Source: Shewanella fodinae (GTDB taxonomy: Bacteria > Pseudomonadota > Gammaproteobacteria > Enterobacterales > Shewanellaceae). From it: 64,000 bases of DNA. Each line of letters starts with the position of its first letter. Position 1 is the stretch's first letter. Location: assembly GCF_014651955.1 (NCBI RefSeq), contig NZ_BMXW01000001.1, positions 81,956 through 145,955 on the forward strand. Direction: 5' to 3'. This document shows positions 10,039-19,090 of this stretch, one piece after another. The notes under the pieces are model-generated. The model worked only from the letters and a program-made list of their open reading frames with translations. It searched no databases and was not told the origin of the DNA. Position numbers and translations under genes: made by a program.

Positions 10039-10891
10039 GAGACTCCTTTTCCGGCGATAGCGCGGCTTCCAGTTCGCTACCACAACGGCTGCAGTATTTG
10101 GCCTGATGTTCATGACCGGTTTTGAGGCAGTTGGCACAACGGCGCAAGTCGCGTACGCGCCCCATCTCTTGGCCAATTTCTGCGGTCAGAATACCGGTGG
10201 GGATGGCAATAATGGAATAACCCAGCAACATAGTAAAGGCGGCAATGGTCTGCCCCAGCCCGGTTTTTGGGGTAATATCACCATAACCTACAGTAGTAAT
10301 GGTGACTATGGTCCAGTACACCGATTTAGGGATAGAACTGAACCCGTTCTCCGGCCCTTCTACGACATACATCACCGCCCCTAGCACCATGATGATCAGG
10401 CTGACGGAGAAGAAAAAAATGAAAACTTTACGGCTTGACAGCAACATAGCGCGCAACAGCATATTACCTTCGCTAAGGTAACGCAGCAGCTTCAGCACCC
10501 GAAAAATGCGGAACAGTCGCAACACCCGAATCACCAAGGTGAGATTAGCACCTGGCACAAACAGCGCCAGATAGCTGGGCAAGACGCTGAGCAAATCCAC
10601 CAATCCGTAGAAACTACGGGCATACTTCCAGGAATTCGTAGAGCTGTATAAACGTAACCCATATTCCACCGTAAACACCACGGTAAAAAACCATTCGAGA
10701 CCAAGAATTAAACTGCCAAAACGCTGATTTACCGATTGCACCGTATTCAAAAATACCAACGCCACACTGCAAATGATGCAGACGATTAAGGCGATATCAA
10801 ATGTTCGTCCTGCAACCGTATCAGTGCCAAAAATAATCGTGCGCAACCGCTGCTGCAGTGGTGAATCATGCTGCTGTTGATGCTTTGTCAT
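10031..10891 (-). CDS. voltage-gated-type potassium channel with C-terminal zinc ribbon
   Basis: 286 residues from ATG 10891 (AGGAAA 8 bases upstream; an ATG 24 bases further up lacks one). It has six transmembrane segments. S4 is at residues 122-137 (RVLRLFRIFRVLKLLR, an Arg/Lys every third position). The pore helix ends in the K+ selectivity filter TTVGYGD at 199-205. After S6 comes a short tail with CANC (252-255) and CSRC (267-270), a zinc-ribbon pair. The voltage-sensor and filter are textbook for the Kv family; the zinc ribbon is seen in many bacterial members and its role is not known. The stop codon overlaps the start of the MATE gene. Confidence 0.92.
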   Translation of the reverse strand: MTKHQQQHDSPLQQRLRTIIFGTDTVAGRTFDIALIVCIICSVALVFLNTVQSVNQRFGSLILGLEWFFTVVFTVEYGLRLYSSTNSWKYARSFYGLVDLLSVLPSYLALFVPGANLTLVIRVLRLFRIFRVLKLLRYLSEGNMLLRAMLLSSRKVFIFFFSVSLIIMVLGAVMYVVEGPENGFSSIPKSVYWTIVTITTVGYGDITPKTGLGQTIAAFTMLLGYSIIAIPTGILTAEIGQEMGRVRDLRRCANCLKTGHEHQAKYCSRCGSELEAALSPEKESRE

Positions 10892-11027
10892 GCGTTTTAT
10901 TTCCTGGGTTAGCATGCTGAGTTGGCCTGCGGATCATACATTCTTCAGCGAGTGCTTCAATAGCAGATAACTTTTCGGTTATGATGCCGTCATTATCTGG
11001 CGTCAATCCACAATAACAAGAAAGTCC

Positions 11028-11522
11028 ATGTTCAAGTGTACACACCTGCTATTAATCGCAACACTCAGTTTGCTGAGCCAACCGCTGTTAGCACAGCCTC
11101 AAGTTGACTTAGTCGTTGTTAAGAAATCACTGTCACAGTTACGGTTGATGAGCAACGGAAAAATCCTACACGAATACCATATTGCCATGGGGGACATGCC
11201 TCGGGGCCACAAGTTGAAAGAAGGCGACCAACGCACACCTGAAGGCCGCTATGTCCTCGATTACAAGAAGCCCAACAGTACCTATTATCGCGCTATCCAT
11301 ATCTCTTATCCCAACGATGAAGATATTTTCCGGGCGCGGGCACTGGGTATTAATCCCGGCGGGCAAATTATGATCCACGGACAGAATCCGCATACCGATT
11401 TGCCTCCAGAAGAAGCACAACAGTACAACTGGACCAATGGCTGTATCGCTGTCACCAATAAAGAAATGGACGAAATTTGGAAGTTGGTGGAACCCGGAAC
11501 CCCCATCGAGATTTGGCCATGA
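11028..11522 (+). CDS. L,D-transpeptidase (YkuD family), exported
   Basis: 164 residues. Residues 1-22 are a signal peptide ending LLA/QPQ. The YkuD catalytic core spans about residues 27-163, with His117 in MIHGQNPH and the nucleophile Cys139 in NWTNGCIAVT (the usual pattern is SxGC[IV]). Such enzymes cross-link peptidoglycan by 3-3 bonds or attach lipoproteins in the periplasm. The protein is short, with no LysM or other binding domain. It is divergently transcribed from the ion channel and overlaps yecM by four bases. Confidence 0.9.
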   Translation: MFKCTHLLLIATLSLLSQPLLAQPQVDLVVVKKSLSQLRLMSNGKILHEYHIAMGDMPRGHKLKEGDQRTPEGRYVLDYKKPNSTYYRAIHISYPNDEDIFRARALGINPGGQIMIHGQNPHTDLPPEEAQQYNWTNGCIAVTNKEMDEIWKLVEPGTPIEIWP

Positions 11523-12088
11523 GTCAGGTGGTCGACTACCAGACGCTAATGGCATCGTTTGCCGACTTCGCCGCCAGGATGCAAAAGTTTGTGCATCGGC
11601 TGGGCTTGCAGGTGCTGCCCCAATGCGATCATGCCGCTATACGGGTTAACAGCAGGCAATTGGCCGACAAGTTGCAACAGCAGTTTTTAATTGACGGCGA
11701 GCTCTTGTCCGATAAACAGATCAACGGCCGCCCAATACTGATTATTAAACTGCCGCAAGCACTGCGTTTGGAGCAATACCGCATTCCCTGTATCGAATTG
11801 CCCTACCCCAAGGATAAGCATTATGACAGTGAGGGTTGGGAACATATTGAATTAGTGCTGCCGTGTGAAGCCACCGACTGTGCGCAGTTACGCCAAGCAC
11901 TGCTGAACAGAATACCGACGCTCGCCACAGTCTTCGACGGTGATGACGCTATCAGTATCAAATACAGCAGTCCGGCAGGAGCGGATGAACGTTTGCCTAA
12001 TCCTACAATTGCTTTTTACTGTGAAGAATTGTGCATCAAAGTGCACCCACACAGCATCGAAACCATTATTGCTAGTGAAGCGACATAA
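11519..12088 (+). CDS. yecM: YecM family protein (VOC-like fold)
   Basis: 189 residues starting at the ATG that overlaps the L,D-transpeptidase stop (ATGA). Recognisable YecM features are CDHAAIRVNS, GRPILIIKLPQ, IPCIELPYPKDKHY, GWEHIELVLP and PNPTIAFYC. The E. coli structure has a vicinal-oxygen-chelate fold, but no enzyme activity is established. The start in the shorter form is supported by the overlap; a longer in-frame start inside the upstream gene is not needed. A terminator follows directly. Confidence 0.88.
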   Translation: MSQVVDYQTLMASFADFAARMQKFVHRLGLQVLPQCDHAAIRVNSRQLADKLQQQFLIDGELLSDKQINGRPILIIKLPQALRLEQYRIPCIELPYPKDKHYDSEGWEHIELVLPCEATDCAQLRQALLNRIPTLATVFDGDDAISIKYSSPAGADERLPNPTIAFYCEELCIKVHPHSIETIIASEAT

Positions 12089-12096
12089 TCATAAAG

Positions 12097-12121
12097 AAGC
12101 CCGGAAATATCCGGGCTTTTT
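12097..12121. terminator. intrinsic terminator between yecM and the BON gene
   Basis: AAGCCCGGA and TCCGGGCTT form a 9-bp stem with a 4-base loop, followed by a T-run on the plus strand. It ends the transpeptidase-yecM operon. A weaker T-rich stretch on the other strand could also serve the convergent BON gene. Confidence 0.85.
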
Positions 12122-12140
12122 CCAAATAACACGCAAACGG

Positions 12141-12695
12141 TTAATCCAGCACTCTAAGATTGTCTACGACATTTTTGACATCATCAGTATTACGGGCAAT
12201 ATTCAACGCGAGATCTTTTTCAGCCGATGAGTGCAGCTCACCATCTAGCGAAACGACGCCATTTTCTGTCGTGACATTAATAGCAGTGCCGCTCACTTCC
12301 GGCTCAAACAACAACCGTGTTTTCACCACAGTGGTGATTTTAGTATCGGTGAGCACCTGCGAGGCATCATCCGCATTATCGCCATTTTTGGTTGGCGAAG
12401 CTGGCATGACCGTCAGTTTGTTATCAACCGATTTCACACCTTCCAGACCTTCAACCAACTCGCCGGCTAAGGCTTTATCAACATCACTGTCAACTTCGCC
12501 GGTCAACGTGACTTTGCCCTGATGTACATCGGTGTTAATGTCAAAATTGTTGAGATTGGTGTTCAGTAACAATACGCTTTCTGCTTTACCATCAATCCAA
12601 GCATCATGGGCCTCATTCTTCCAAGTCTGGGCGTAGCTGTAAGCCGGGATCAGTAAACCCAGGGCAACAGTGGCAGATATCAGCTTGTTATTCAT
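12141..12695 (-). CDS. periplasmic protein with two BON domains (OsmY-like)
   Basis: 184 residues from ATG 12695, which has a full AAGGAGG ribosome site. Residues 1-22 are a signal peptide (ends YSYAQ). Two BON domains follow, at about residues 35-95 (GKVTLTGEVDSDVDKALAGEL) and 120-183 (NGVVSLDGELHSSAEKDLAL). They share the V.L.G.V.....K.LA pattern and a linker rich in Asp and Asn. OsmY-like BON proteins act in the periplasm and are often osmotic or stationary-phase induced. It is convergent with yecM. Confidence 0.88.
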   Translation of the reverse strand: MNNKLISATVALGLLIPAYSYAQTWKNEAHDAWIDGKAESVLLLNTNLNNFDINTDVHQGKVTLTGEVDSDVDKALAGELVEGLEGVKSVDNKLTVMPASPTKNGDNADDASQVLTDTKITTVVKTRLLFEPEVSGTAINVTTENGVVSLDGELHSSAEKDLALNIARNTDDVKNVVDNLRVLD

Positions 12696-12941
12696 AACGA
12701 CCTCCTTCTTGTGATTGAAAACCGAGTTTTTGTGCCAAATTTTCAAATGGTGATTGGCGCAACGGACAAAAGCCCGGGTAACTCGTTTGTCGTTTTAGCT
12801 AATACCAGAATGATGCCAACTTTACTAAATTCATTTATTTCATATAGTTATAATGAAAATCACATCTACAGCATGCGATGCTAATCGCCATTAAGGTAAA
12901 ATATTCACGCCCGCATGTAACTTTTACTGCATCAACCGTTG

Positions 12942-13478
12942 CTAAGCCCCCTGCTCATTGCCGGGAAAAACACTATCGAGACTTAACTGTCGCGCCGCGG
13001 CCATATCCGCCAGCAGCACGGATACAGATTCTGACTCGCAATAGGCAACACTGCGGCGATGCCAACTCGCAACATTTTGCTCCAACTGCCACAGTGCCAA
13101 ACGGAAAGCATGACTACTGGGTGGTGGCATCGACAGTGGCTGCTGTTTTAATGCCCGATAACGATGTGCGAGCAGTGGCGGGATCCAAACCAATGCATGT
13201 TGCAACGATGGCCAACGACGCCCTTGTTGCTCTGCCAATCCGGTAAAACGCAACAGACTCCCGGCAATTCCGGAATGTAGTCGTTGTAAGCGTGTCAACG
13301 TCCGACGCAAACGGTAGCTATCGGTCAACTGCAACCAACGTTGCCGCAACGGCAATGGGTCCAATTCTAGCCGCAGATTGAGGTATAACAACGCAACATC
13401 GGTGTTGCTGAAATGCTGGCAATTGCCATCATGTGTAAGCAGGCTCAACTCAGAGTGCTGATGAGTCACATTTCGCAT
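12942..13478 (-). CDS. uncharacterised protein
   Basis: About 178 residues. I chose the third of three consecutive ATGs (13478) because AGGAG lies 6 bases before it and abuts the first. The protein is rich in Leu, Arg and Gln, basic in its middle (RRTLTRLQRLHSGIAG) and predicted helical, without membrane segments, signal peptide or a family motif I recognise. It is transcribed away from the sigma-54 regulator that follows. It could be a regulator partner or a lineage-specific protein; no function is assigned. Confidence 0.6.
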   Translation of the reverse strand: MRNVTHQHSELSLLTHDGNCQHFSNTDVALLYLNLRLELDPLPLRQRWLQLTDSYRLRRTLTRLQRLHSGIAGSLLRFTGLAEQQGRRWPSLQHALVWIPPLLAHRYRALKQQPLSMPPPSSHAFRLALWQLEQNVASWHRRSVAYCESESVSVLLADMAAARQLSLDSVFPGNEQGA

Positions 13479-13652
13479 CATCATCTCCTGTTAGTTCATC
13501 ATAAGACAGCATCATCCTGCACAAAACTATACAAACACCGTACCAAGCAGCCGTACGGCAAGGCTGAACATAGCCTTGCTTAGACTCAGATTGTCATTGT
13601 TCACACGCAATATCTGTCTTAAAGTGGCATAACACTGTTGCAGGAAGCTTCT

Positions 13653-15005
13653 ATGTCTCGTCCCAAAATCTTTATCCATATCAAAGACAAAAACCTATTA
13701 CAGCAATTGTCTGACTTGCCACAGCTACAACAGTGTGAGTGGGTTATCCCTTCAAGCGACTGGCTAGAGACACTGCAGCAAGCAGATGCCGATCTGGTAC
13801 TGTTACAATCAAGCGCAGTGATCAACAGCGAAGTACAACAGCTCAGCATCAGCAACCTATTACTCCAGCAAGAGTGGCTGTTTTTCAGCGATGGTGCACC
13901 AGATCCAGCATTGGATCAGCTCATTCATAAAAGTGCGGGCTATCACTTTCGTCCACCAATCGATGACAAACTGCTGGCAGACGTGTTGGATGATTTTCTA
14001 GCAGACTATGCGCAACAGCAGCAACAAACTGCACTGAAGGCACGTTGCGCTACTAGCAGCGCATTGGATCAATTTGGGTTATTGGTGGGCTCATCCCGCG
14101 CCATGCACAAGCTGTATCGTACGCTGAGAAAAGTCGCCAACAGCGAGGCCCAGGTATTGATCATGGGCGAAAGCGGCACCGGCAAGGAACTGGTGGCTAA
14201 CACCCTGCATCTTGCCAGCAATCGCAATCAGGGGCCGTTTGTGGCGATCAATTGTGGCGCACTCAGCCCAGAGTTAGTTGACAGTGAGTTATTTGGCCAC
14301 ATCAAAGGTGCCTTTACCGGAGCGGTCAAAGATCATAAAGGCGTATTTGAACAAGCTGAGGGTGGCACGCTGTTTCTGGATGAGATCACTGAAATGCCGC
14401 TGCCCCATCAGGTGAAACTATTGCGAGTGCTGGAAAATCGAGAATATCGCCCAGTAGGCAGTCAACAGTTAAAAACCGCCAATGTCAGGATCATTGCCGC
14501 GACCAACCGCGACCCGCAGCAAGCTATTGCCGCAGAGTTGTTTCGGGAGGATCTATATTTTCGCTTGGCGCAATTCCCGTTACTGGTGCCGCCATTACGC
14601 GAACGTGAACAGGACATCATCGGCCTAGCGCAACATTTTCTAGCATATCGCAATGCGGCAGAAAATACTCAAGTGGCCATTGCCGACGACGCTCTAGCCA
14701 AAATCGCAGCGCACAACTGGCCTGGCAATGTCCGAGAATTAAAATACACCGTTGAACGTGCTTATATTCTTGCCGATGAAGTGATACTGCCTCAGCATAT
14801 ACAACTCGCTGAAAACATTTCGCTTGCAGAGGCGCCGCTGGATGCCAGTATCGATAATATCCCGGCGGGGATACCCTTGGAAACGTTGACCCGGGCCGCG
14901 ATAGAAGCCACATTGGCAGAGAATAATGGCAACCGTACAGCCACTGCAGCGCAATTGGGGATTAGTATTAAAACGTTGTACAATAAATTAGAAAAATATC
15001 AATAA
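13653..15005 (+). CDS. sigma-54-dependent transcriptional activator
   Basis: 450 residues from ATG 13653 (AGGAAG upstream). Residues 1-120 resemble a receiver in size but lack the usual DD/D/K acidic phosphorylation pocket. The AAA+ domain has Walker A GESGTGKE (172-179), the sigma-54 contact loop GAFTGA (219-224), Walker B LFLDE (240-244) and ATNRD with downstream Arg fingers (FREDLYFRLAQ). The last 25 residues are a Fis-type helix-turn-helix (GNRTATAAQLGISIKTLYNKL). The likely input is a partner protein or ligand rather than phosphorylation. It sits 208 bases upstream of a sulfide:quinone reductase-like gene on the same strand, a plausible but untested target. Confidence 0.93.
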   Translation: MSRPKIFIHIKDKNLLQQLSDLPQLQQCEWVIPSSDWLETLQQADADLVLLQSSAVINSEVQQLSISNLLLQQEWLFFSDGAPDPALDQLIHKSAGYHFRPPIDDKLLADVLDDFLADYAQQQQQTALKARCATSSALDQFGLLVGSSRAMHKLYRTLRKVANSEAQVLIMGESGTGKELVANTLHLASNRNQGPFVAINCGALSPELVDSELFGHIKGAFTGAVKDHKGVFEQAEGGTLFLDEITEMPLPHQVKLLRVLENREYRPVGSQQLKTANVRIIAATNRDPQQAIAAELFREDLYFRLAQFPLLVPPLREREQDIIGLAQHFLAYRNAAENTQVAIADDALAKIAAHNWPGNVRELKYTVERAYILADEVILPQHIQLAENISLAEAPLDASIDNIPAGIPLETLTRAAIEATLAENNGNRTATAAQLGISIKTLYNKLEKYQ

Positions 15006-15213
15006 GATCAAAATGAAAGCACTTAGTTTTAGCTAATTTTCACACATTCCTCTGCCCTCCCTATCTACGACTTTGGTGTAATTACGTTATAAAAAAACTT
15101 GCATAGCGTCAGCCATCCGCTAATCTGTACACAATCCATTAGATTTTTCTTATGGATAAGTCATCCAGCCCTGTCGCTCACATCTCAGGGCCTATAAAAA
15201 AGAGAGGAAAAGA

Positions 15214-16494
15214 ATGACCAAAGTCGTGGTAATAGGTGCCGGACTCGGGGGCGTGTCTGCAGCATTTGAACTGAAACAACGGTTACCCGCTGACAGTGAA
15301 GTGATGGTGATTAATGAACGGCCTGATTTTCAGTTTGTACCCTCGAACCCCTGGGTTGCCCTAGGTGAACGCAAGACCAAAGATATCTGCCTGCCGCTGG
15401 ATACTTATCTGAGCAAACGGAAAATTGCGTTTTCTGCTGCTGGCGTCAGTGCCATTGATCCCGACAACAAATTGTTAACACTCGGTGATGGGACGCAGCA
15501 ATCCTATGACTACTTAGTTATATGTACGGGTCCTAAGCTGAACTTCGATGCAATCCCAGGCAGTGGTCCCCACAATTTCACCCAATCTATCTGTACCGCA
15601 GAACATGCTGAAAAAGCCTTTGAGGCCTATCAGCAACTGCAACAATCACCTGGTCCGGTGATTGTTGGTGCATTTCAAGGTGCCAGTTGCTTTGGCCCCG
15701 CCTACGAATATCTCTTCTCACTGGACAGCGCTCTACGTGCGGCCAAAATCCGCCAGAAAGTGCCGTTACTGTTTGTGACTAGCGAACCTTATATTGGTCA
15801 CATGGGATTAGGTGGTGTTGGCGATTCAAAAGGTCTGATGGAACACGAATGCCGCAAACGCGATATCAAATGGATCTGCAATGCCAAAACCGTCAAGGTG
15901 GATGATGGTGTTATGCATGTAGAAGAGCTCAATCGCAAAGGTGAAGTCGAATTTACGCATGAGCTACCATTCAAAATGTCGATGATGCTACCGCCATTCA
16001 AAGGCAGCCCAGCGATTGCTGCGGTTCCTAAGCTCTGTAACGATAAGGGCTTTGTTCTGACCGATACCTACCAGCGTTCAGTGGCTTATCCCGACATCTA
16101 TGCCGCAGGTGTGTGTGTCGCGCTGCCACCGATGGAAGCCACCCCAGTACCGGTCGGCGTTCCCAAGACCGGTTTTATGATCGAATCCATGACCACCGCC
16201 ATCGTTGACAACATGTTGTCGGCCATCAAGGGCGAAGCGCCTAAGACGATCCCAACACTCAATGCCATCTGTCTGGCGGATATGGGCGATAAAGGTGCGG
16301 CATTTGTGGCCCTACCACAAAACCCACCACGCAATGCTAACTGGACTTCCATGGGGAAATGGGTCCATCTGGCAAAAATAGCTTTTGAAAAATACTTTAT
16401 GTACAAGGTTCGTCGCGGCACCAGTGAACCCATATATGAAAAATATGTATTAGGCGCTGTGGGCATCCATCGTACTGAAAAAGGTGATGACTAA
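15214..16494 (+). CDS. FAD-dependent sulfide:quinone reductase-like oxidoreductase
   Basis: 426 residues. An N-terminal dinucleotide fold (VVVIGAGLGGVSAAFEL, residues 4-20) binds FAD, and a second FAD-contact block reads YAAGVCVALPP with PKTGFMIESM downstream. The block FVPSNPWVALGERKTKDI is typical of SQR-like flavoproteins. The membrane-facing C-terminal helices (residues about 375-400) suggest peripheral membrane attachment and quinone as acceptor. SQRs oxidise sulfide to polysulfide. The catalytic Cys pattern of classical SQR is not obvious (Cys107, Cys127, Cys160, Cys216 and others are present), so related substrates are possible. A GAGAGG site precedes the start. Confidence 0.82.
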   Translation: MTKVVVIGAGLGGVSAAFELKQRLPADSEVMVINERPDFQFVPSNPWVALGERKTKDICLPLDTYLSKRKIAFSAAGVSAIDPDNKLLTLGDGTQQSYDYLVICTGPKLNFDAIPGSGPHNFTQSICTAEHAEKAFEAYQQLQQSPGPVIVGAFQGASCFGPAYEYLFSLDSALRAAKIRQKVPLLFVTSEPYIGHMGLGGVGDSKGLMEHECRKRDIKWICNAKTVKVDDGVMHVEELNRKGEVEFTHELPFKMSMMLPPFKGSPAIAAVPKLCNDKGFVLTDTYQRSVAYPDIYAAGVCVALPPMEATPVPVGVPKTGFMIESMTTAIVDNMLSAIKGEAPKTIPTLNAICLADMGDKGAAFVALPQNPPRNANWTSMGKWVHLAKIAFEKYFMYKVRRGTSEPIYEKYVLGAVGIHRTEKGDD

Positions 16495-16513
16495 CCTTGT
16501 AAGTGAGCCTTGG

Positions 16514-18151
16514 TTAATCTTCTGTAGCCGAAGGTAACAACACATTTAGCGATGCGGGCCGTACCTGAATATTTAAGGTACGGCCGCGGAAATACTCACC
16601 ATCGATGACATAATCCATACGTTTAGCCGATGAAATCTTGATTTTGGCGACTTTTTGATGATGTGCGTTAATCTCCAGCGACTGTTTGGTTAAGCCGTTC
16701 ACCGTCAGTTCCGCAATGGTCAGCAGCGATTCGCCCAGCCCATCCGTCGGCGTCAACCAGGTGACATCCAATAAACCATCACACAGATCCGTATGACCTG
16801 CCCCCTGAGCTAGAATGGTGGTTACAGGGGCACTGTTTGCCACTGTAACCGAGCCAGTATGCAGCGTAAATGGCGCAGATTTGTCCAGACGAACGTTCAA
16901 TGACATCTCTCGATTTTGACTAAATGCCTGCCAGAAGCCCTGTAAGTAGGCCAGTTCACCTAACGCATTTTTACGTTCACGGTTAGCCGTTTTAATCATT
17001 TGCGCCTCAAACCCTACCCCGACCAACAGCAATACTGGACGTCCATTACATCGGGCAGTATCAATTCGCTGTTGTTCGCCGTTGATGATAGCCTCTAACG
17101 CAGTGCCAAGTGGCTCCAACTTGGCGCCTAAGCCCCACAGCACCTGACTGAGCGCATTTGTGGTTCCAAGCGGAATAATGCCTAAAGGTAAATCTGTACC
17201 AATAACCGCCGAGGCCACCTCATTCACCGTGCCATCGCCGCCTCCGGCGACCAAAATGTCTGCACCGCTTCGAATCGCTTTACGTGCCAGTGCGGCGGCG
17301 GGCCGCTGCGGTGTCGTTTCCAGCACCTGCACCTCATAATATTGCTGTAAGCGCTGACAAATTTCCTCACGATATTTAGGCCACTTGCCACCGCCAGAAA
17401 CCGGGTTAACGATTAACCACAACCGATGCTTTAACGACAGTTCTTGCGATTGCCAAAGCCGCTTTAAAAATTTAAGTTGCCGTCGATTTAAACGAATGCT
17501 GGTACGATGTTGGCGAATATCAGTCAGCACCTGCGTCACCGAATCAAACGATTCCCGACACAATAACCACGCCGCAACCATCAACACTGAACGCCCTCGC
17601 CCTAGCGCACAATGCACCAACAATTTGCGACCATGACGTTGCTGTCGCGACATCCATTGCAGCGCTCGCCGCATGGCGACTTTAGATGGTATTGAGTGAT
17701 CCAGTACCGGTAGATTCAGGTAGTTAATTCCAGCCTGTTGCAAATCGGCCACCGCAATCGCATCAAATTCAGAGGTAACATCCAGTATTGCGCCAATTTG
17801 CAATCGTTGTAATTCGTCAATATCAACACTAAACAGACGACTCCCTAAATAGAGATCATCACGGATTTTACTGAAGCGTGGCACGGTGTCATAACGTCGA
17901 AATAAGGCATTAAAACTGCCAACAAACCAGAGAAAAGGCAGTAATACCCAACGCATCAGCATAGATAACTGTCCGTTGCTTCGTTTGCGAAAAATACCCG
18001 GACGGTTAACAGCGTAGGCACTGGCGACTAATGTGAATGCCAGCGCTATCCAGCATAGCGGTAGCCACAGCCACCACCACGAAGACGGTAACAACCACAT
18101 TAGGAATACCGCCGACAAGGCGATCAGTATGTACAGTGCACTTAACGGCAT
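16514..18151 (-). CDS. fused dual-specificity phosphatase and diacylglycerol/lipid kinase
   Basis: 545 residues in three parts. Residues 1-85 hold three membrane segments (4-20, 25-46, 68-82). Residues about 95-235 are a dual-specificity phosphatase with HCALGRGRS (Cys181 and Arg187, the CX5R motif) and a likely general acid Asp151. Residues about 242-540 are a diacylglycerol-kinase-type catalytic domain with NPVSGGG (249-255) and AGGGDGTVNE (302-311), then a second all-beta half ending YVIDGE.F.G. Such enzymes phosphorylate lipids at the membrane. The fusion suggests linked phosphorylation and dephosphorylation of a lipid or regulator, which is inference. It is followed by an M23 peptidase on the same strand upstream. 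Confidence 0.88.
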   Translation of the reverse strand: MPLSALYILIALSAVFLMWLLPSSWWWLWLPLCWIALAFTLVASAYAVNRPGIFRKRSNGQLSMLMRWVLLPFLWFVGSFNALFRRYDTVPRFSKIRDDLYLGSRLFSVDIDELQRLQIGAILDVTSEFDAIAVADLQQAGINYLNLPVLDHSIPSKVAMRRALQWMSRQQRHGRKLLVHCALGRGRSVLMVAAWLLCRESFDSVTQVLTDIRQHRTSIRLNRRQLKFLKRLWQSQELSLKHRLWLIVNPVSGGGKWPKYREEICQRLQQYYEVQVLETTPQRPAAALARKAIRSGADILVAGGGDGTVNEVASAVIGTDLPLGIIPLGTTNALSQVLWGLGAKLEPLGTALEAIINGEQQRIDTARCNGRPVLLLVGVGFEAQMIKTANRERKNALGELAYLQGFWQAFSQNREMSLNVRLDKSAPFTLHTGSVTVANSAPVTTILAQGAGHTDLCDGLLDVTWLTPTDGLGESLLTIAELTVNGLTKQSLEINAHHQKVAKIKISSAKRMDYVIDGEYFRGRTLNIQVRPASLNVLLPSATED

Positions 18152-18195
18152 ATAGCTCCCTGCGCTTATCCGTTCAGGCTCAGACCAACCTGATA

Positions 18196-19059
18196 TTATT
18201 GAACAGTTTTTTTCAGTACTTTATCCATGCTAGGGACGACTGTTGCAGCATCAAGACGCATCTGATACCAGTTAATGCGCCAGTCTAAATGGGGGCCACT
18301 GGCACGACCGGTAGCACCGACTTCCGCCACCGCTTGTCCCTGTTTAACTCTATCCCCCGGCTGCAGGTAGAGTTTGCTCAGGTGTAGAAATGTCGAACTG
18401 ACACCATAACCATGATCGATGATGACCGTGCCACCAGAATAGAACATATCTGGCACCGCCAAAGTGATAACGCCATCAGCAGGGGCGACCACCACTGTGC
18501 CAGTTTTAGCCGCCACATCCACACCATAATGGGGATTTCCTGGCTTGCCGTTATAAACCCGTTGGCTACCATAAACGCCGGAAATTCTGCCCGTTAGCGG
18601 CCAAATAAAGTCTTCTGCAAAGCCAGATTCGTCTGAAGATATCGCTCTGGCCTGTTTCACCATCGCGCTATCTTTGGCTGCTCTAGCAACATCCTGAGGA
18701 TCTGGCTGCATGATTTTTTGACTGATGCCGTTCACCTTGGCAATACGATACTGGCGCTCAGCAATTTTAAGCTCACGGGTCTCTGAGCGACCATCGGGAT
18801 ATGACATAGTCAAGGTATGCTGCAATGGGGCTTCCCGCTCAAAACCAAAAGCAAAATCCCCTTGGGAATTGACCTTTAACGGCTCACCATTCAGCAATAC
18901 TTTCGTTCCCGGGGTTACATGACCGCGCAGCAGTGCGCCTTGTTCGAGTGTGCCTTTAAGCTGTATTCCATCCTTAAGTGCGGTTGCGGCCAGTCCCCAC
19001 TGTGGGCTACTGACCCACAATAAACTGGCCAATAAAGCGTACGACTTGGTAAACGACAT
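18196..19059 (-). CDS. M23 family metallopeptidase, exported
   Basis: 287 residues from ATG 19059; a TTG further up at 19086 is possible, and the GGAGG site lies between the two starts with long spacing for the ATG. Residues about 1-25 form a signal peptide ending GLAA. An N-terminal all-beta region precedes the LytM/M23 domain (about residues 150-285), which has NPHYGVDVAA (HxxxD zinc ligands) and GPHLDWRINW where most members have HxH. It is probably a cell-wall endopeptidase or a regulator of amidases in the periplasm. It is 32 bases downstream of the pterin-fold gene and 45 bases upstream of the phosphatase/kinase gene. Confidence 0.87.
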   Translation of the reverse strand: MSFTKSYALLASLLWVSSPQWGLAATALKDGIQLKGTLEQGALLRGHVTPGTKVLLNGEPLKVNSQGDFAFGFEREAPLQHTLTMSYPDGRSETRELKIAERQYRIAKVNGISQKIMQPDPQDVARAAKDSAMVKQARAISSDESGFAEDFIWPLTGRISGVYGSQRVYNGKPGNPHYGVDVAAKTGTVVVAPADGVITLAVPDMFYSGGTVIIDHGYGVSSTFLHLSKLYLQPGDRVKQGQAVAEVGATGRASGPHLDWRINWYQMRLDAATVVPSMDKVLKKTVQ

Positions 19060-19090
19060 AAACGACGCGAGTGCCTCCAACCTCAAAGGG

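Noticed and set aside
13624..13643. Sigma-54 promoter upstream of the regulator gene (TGGCAT....TTGCA)
   Set aside because: The GG and GC are two bases too far apart for a -24/-12 element.
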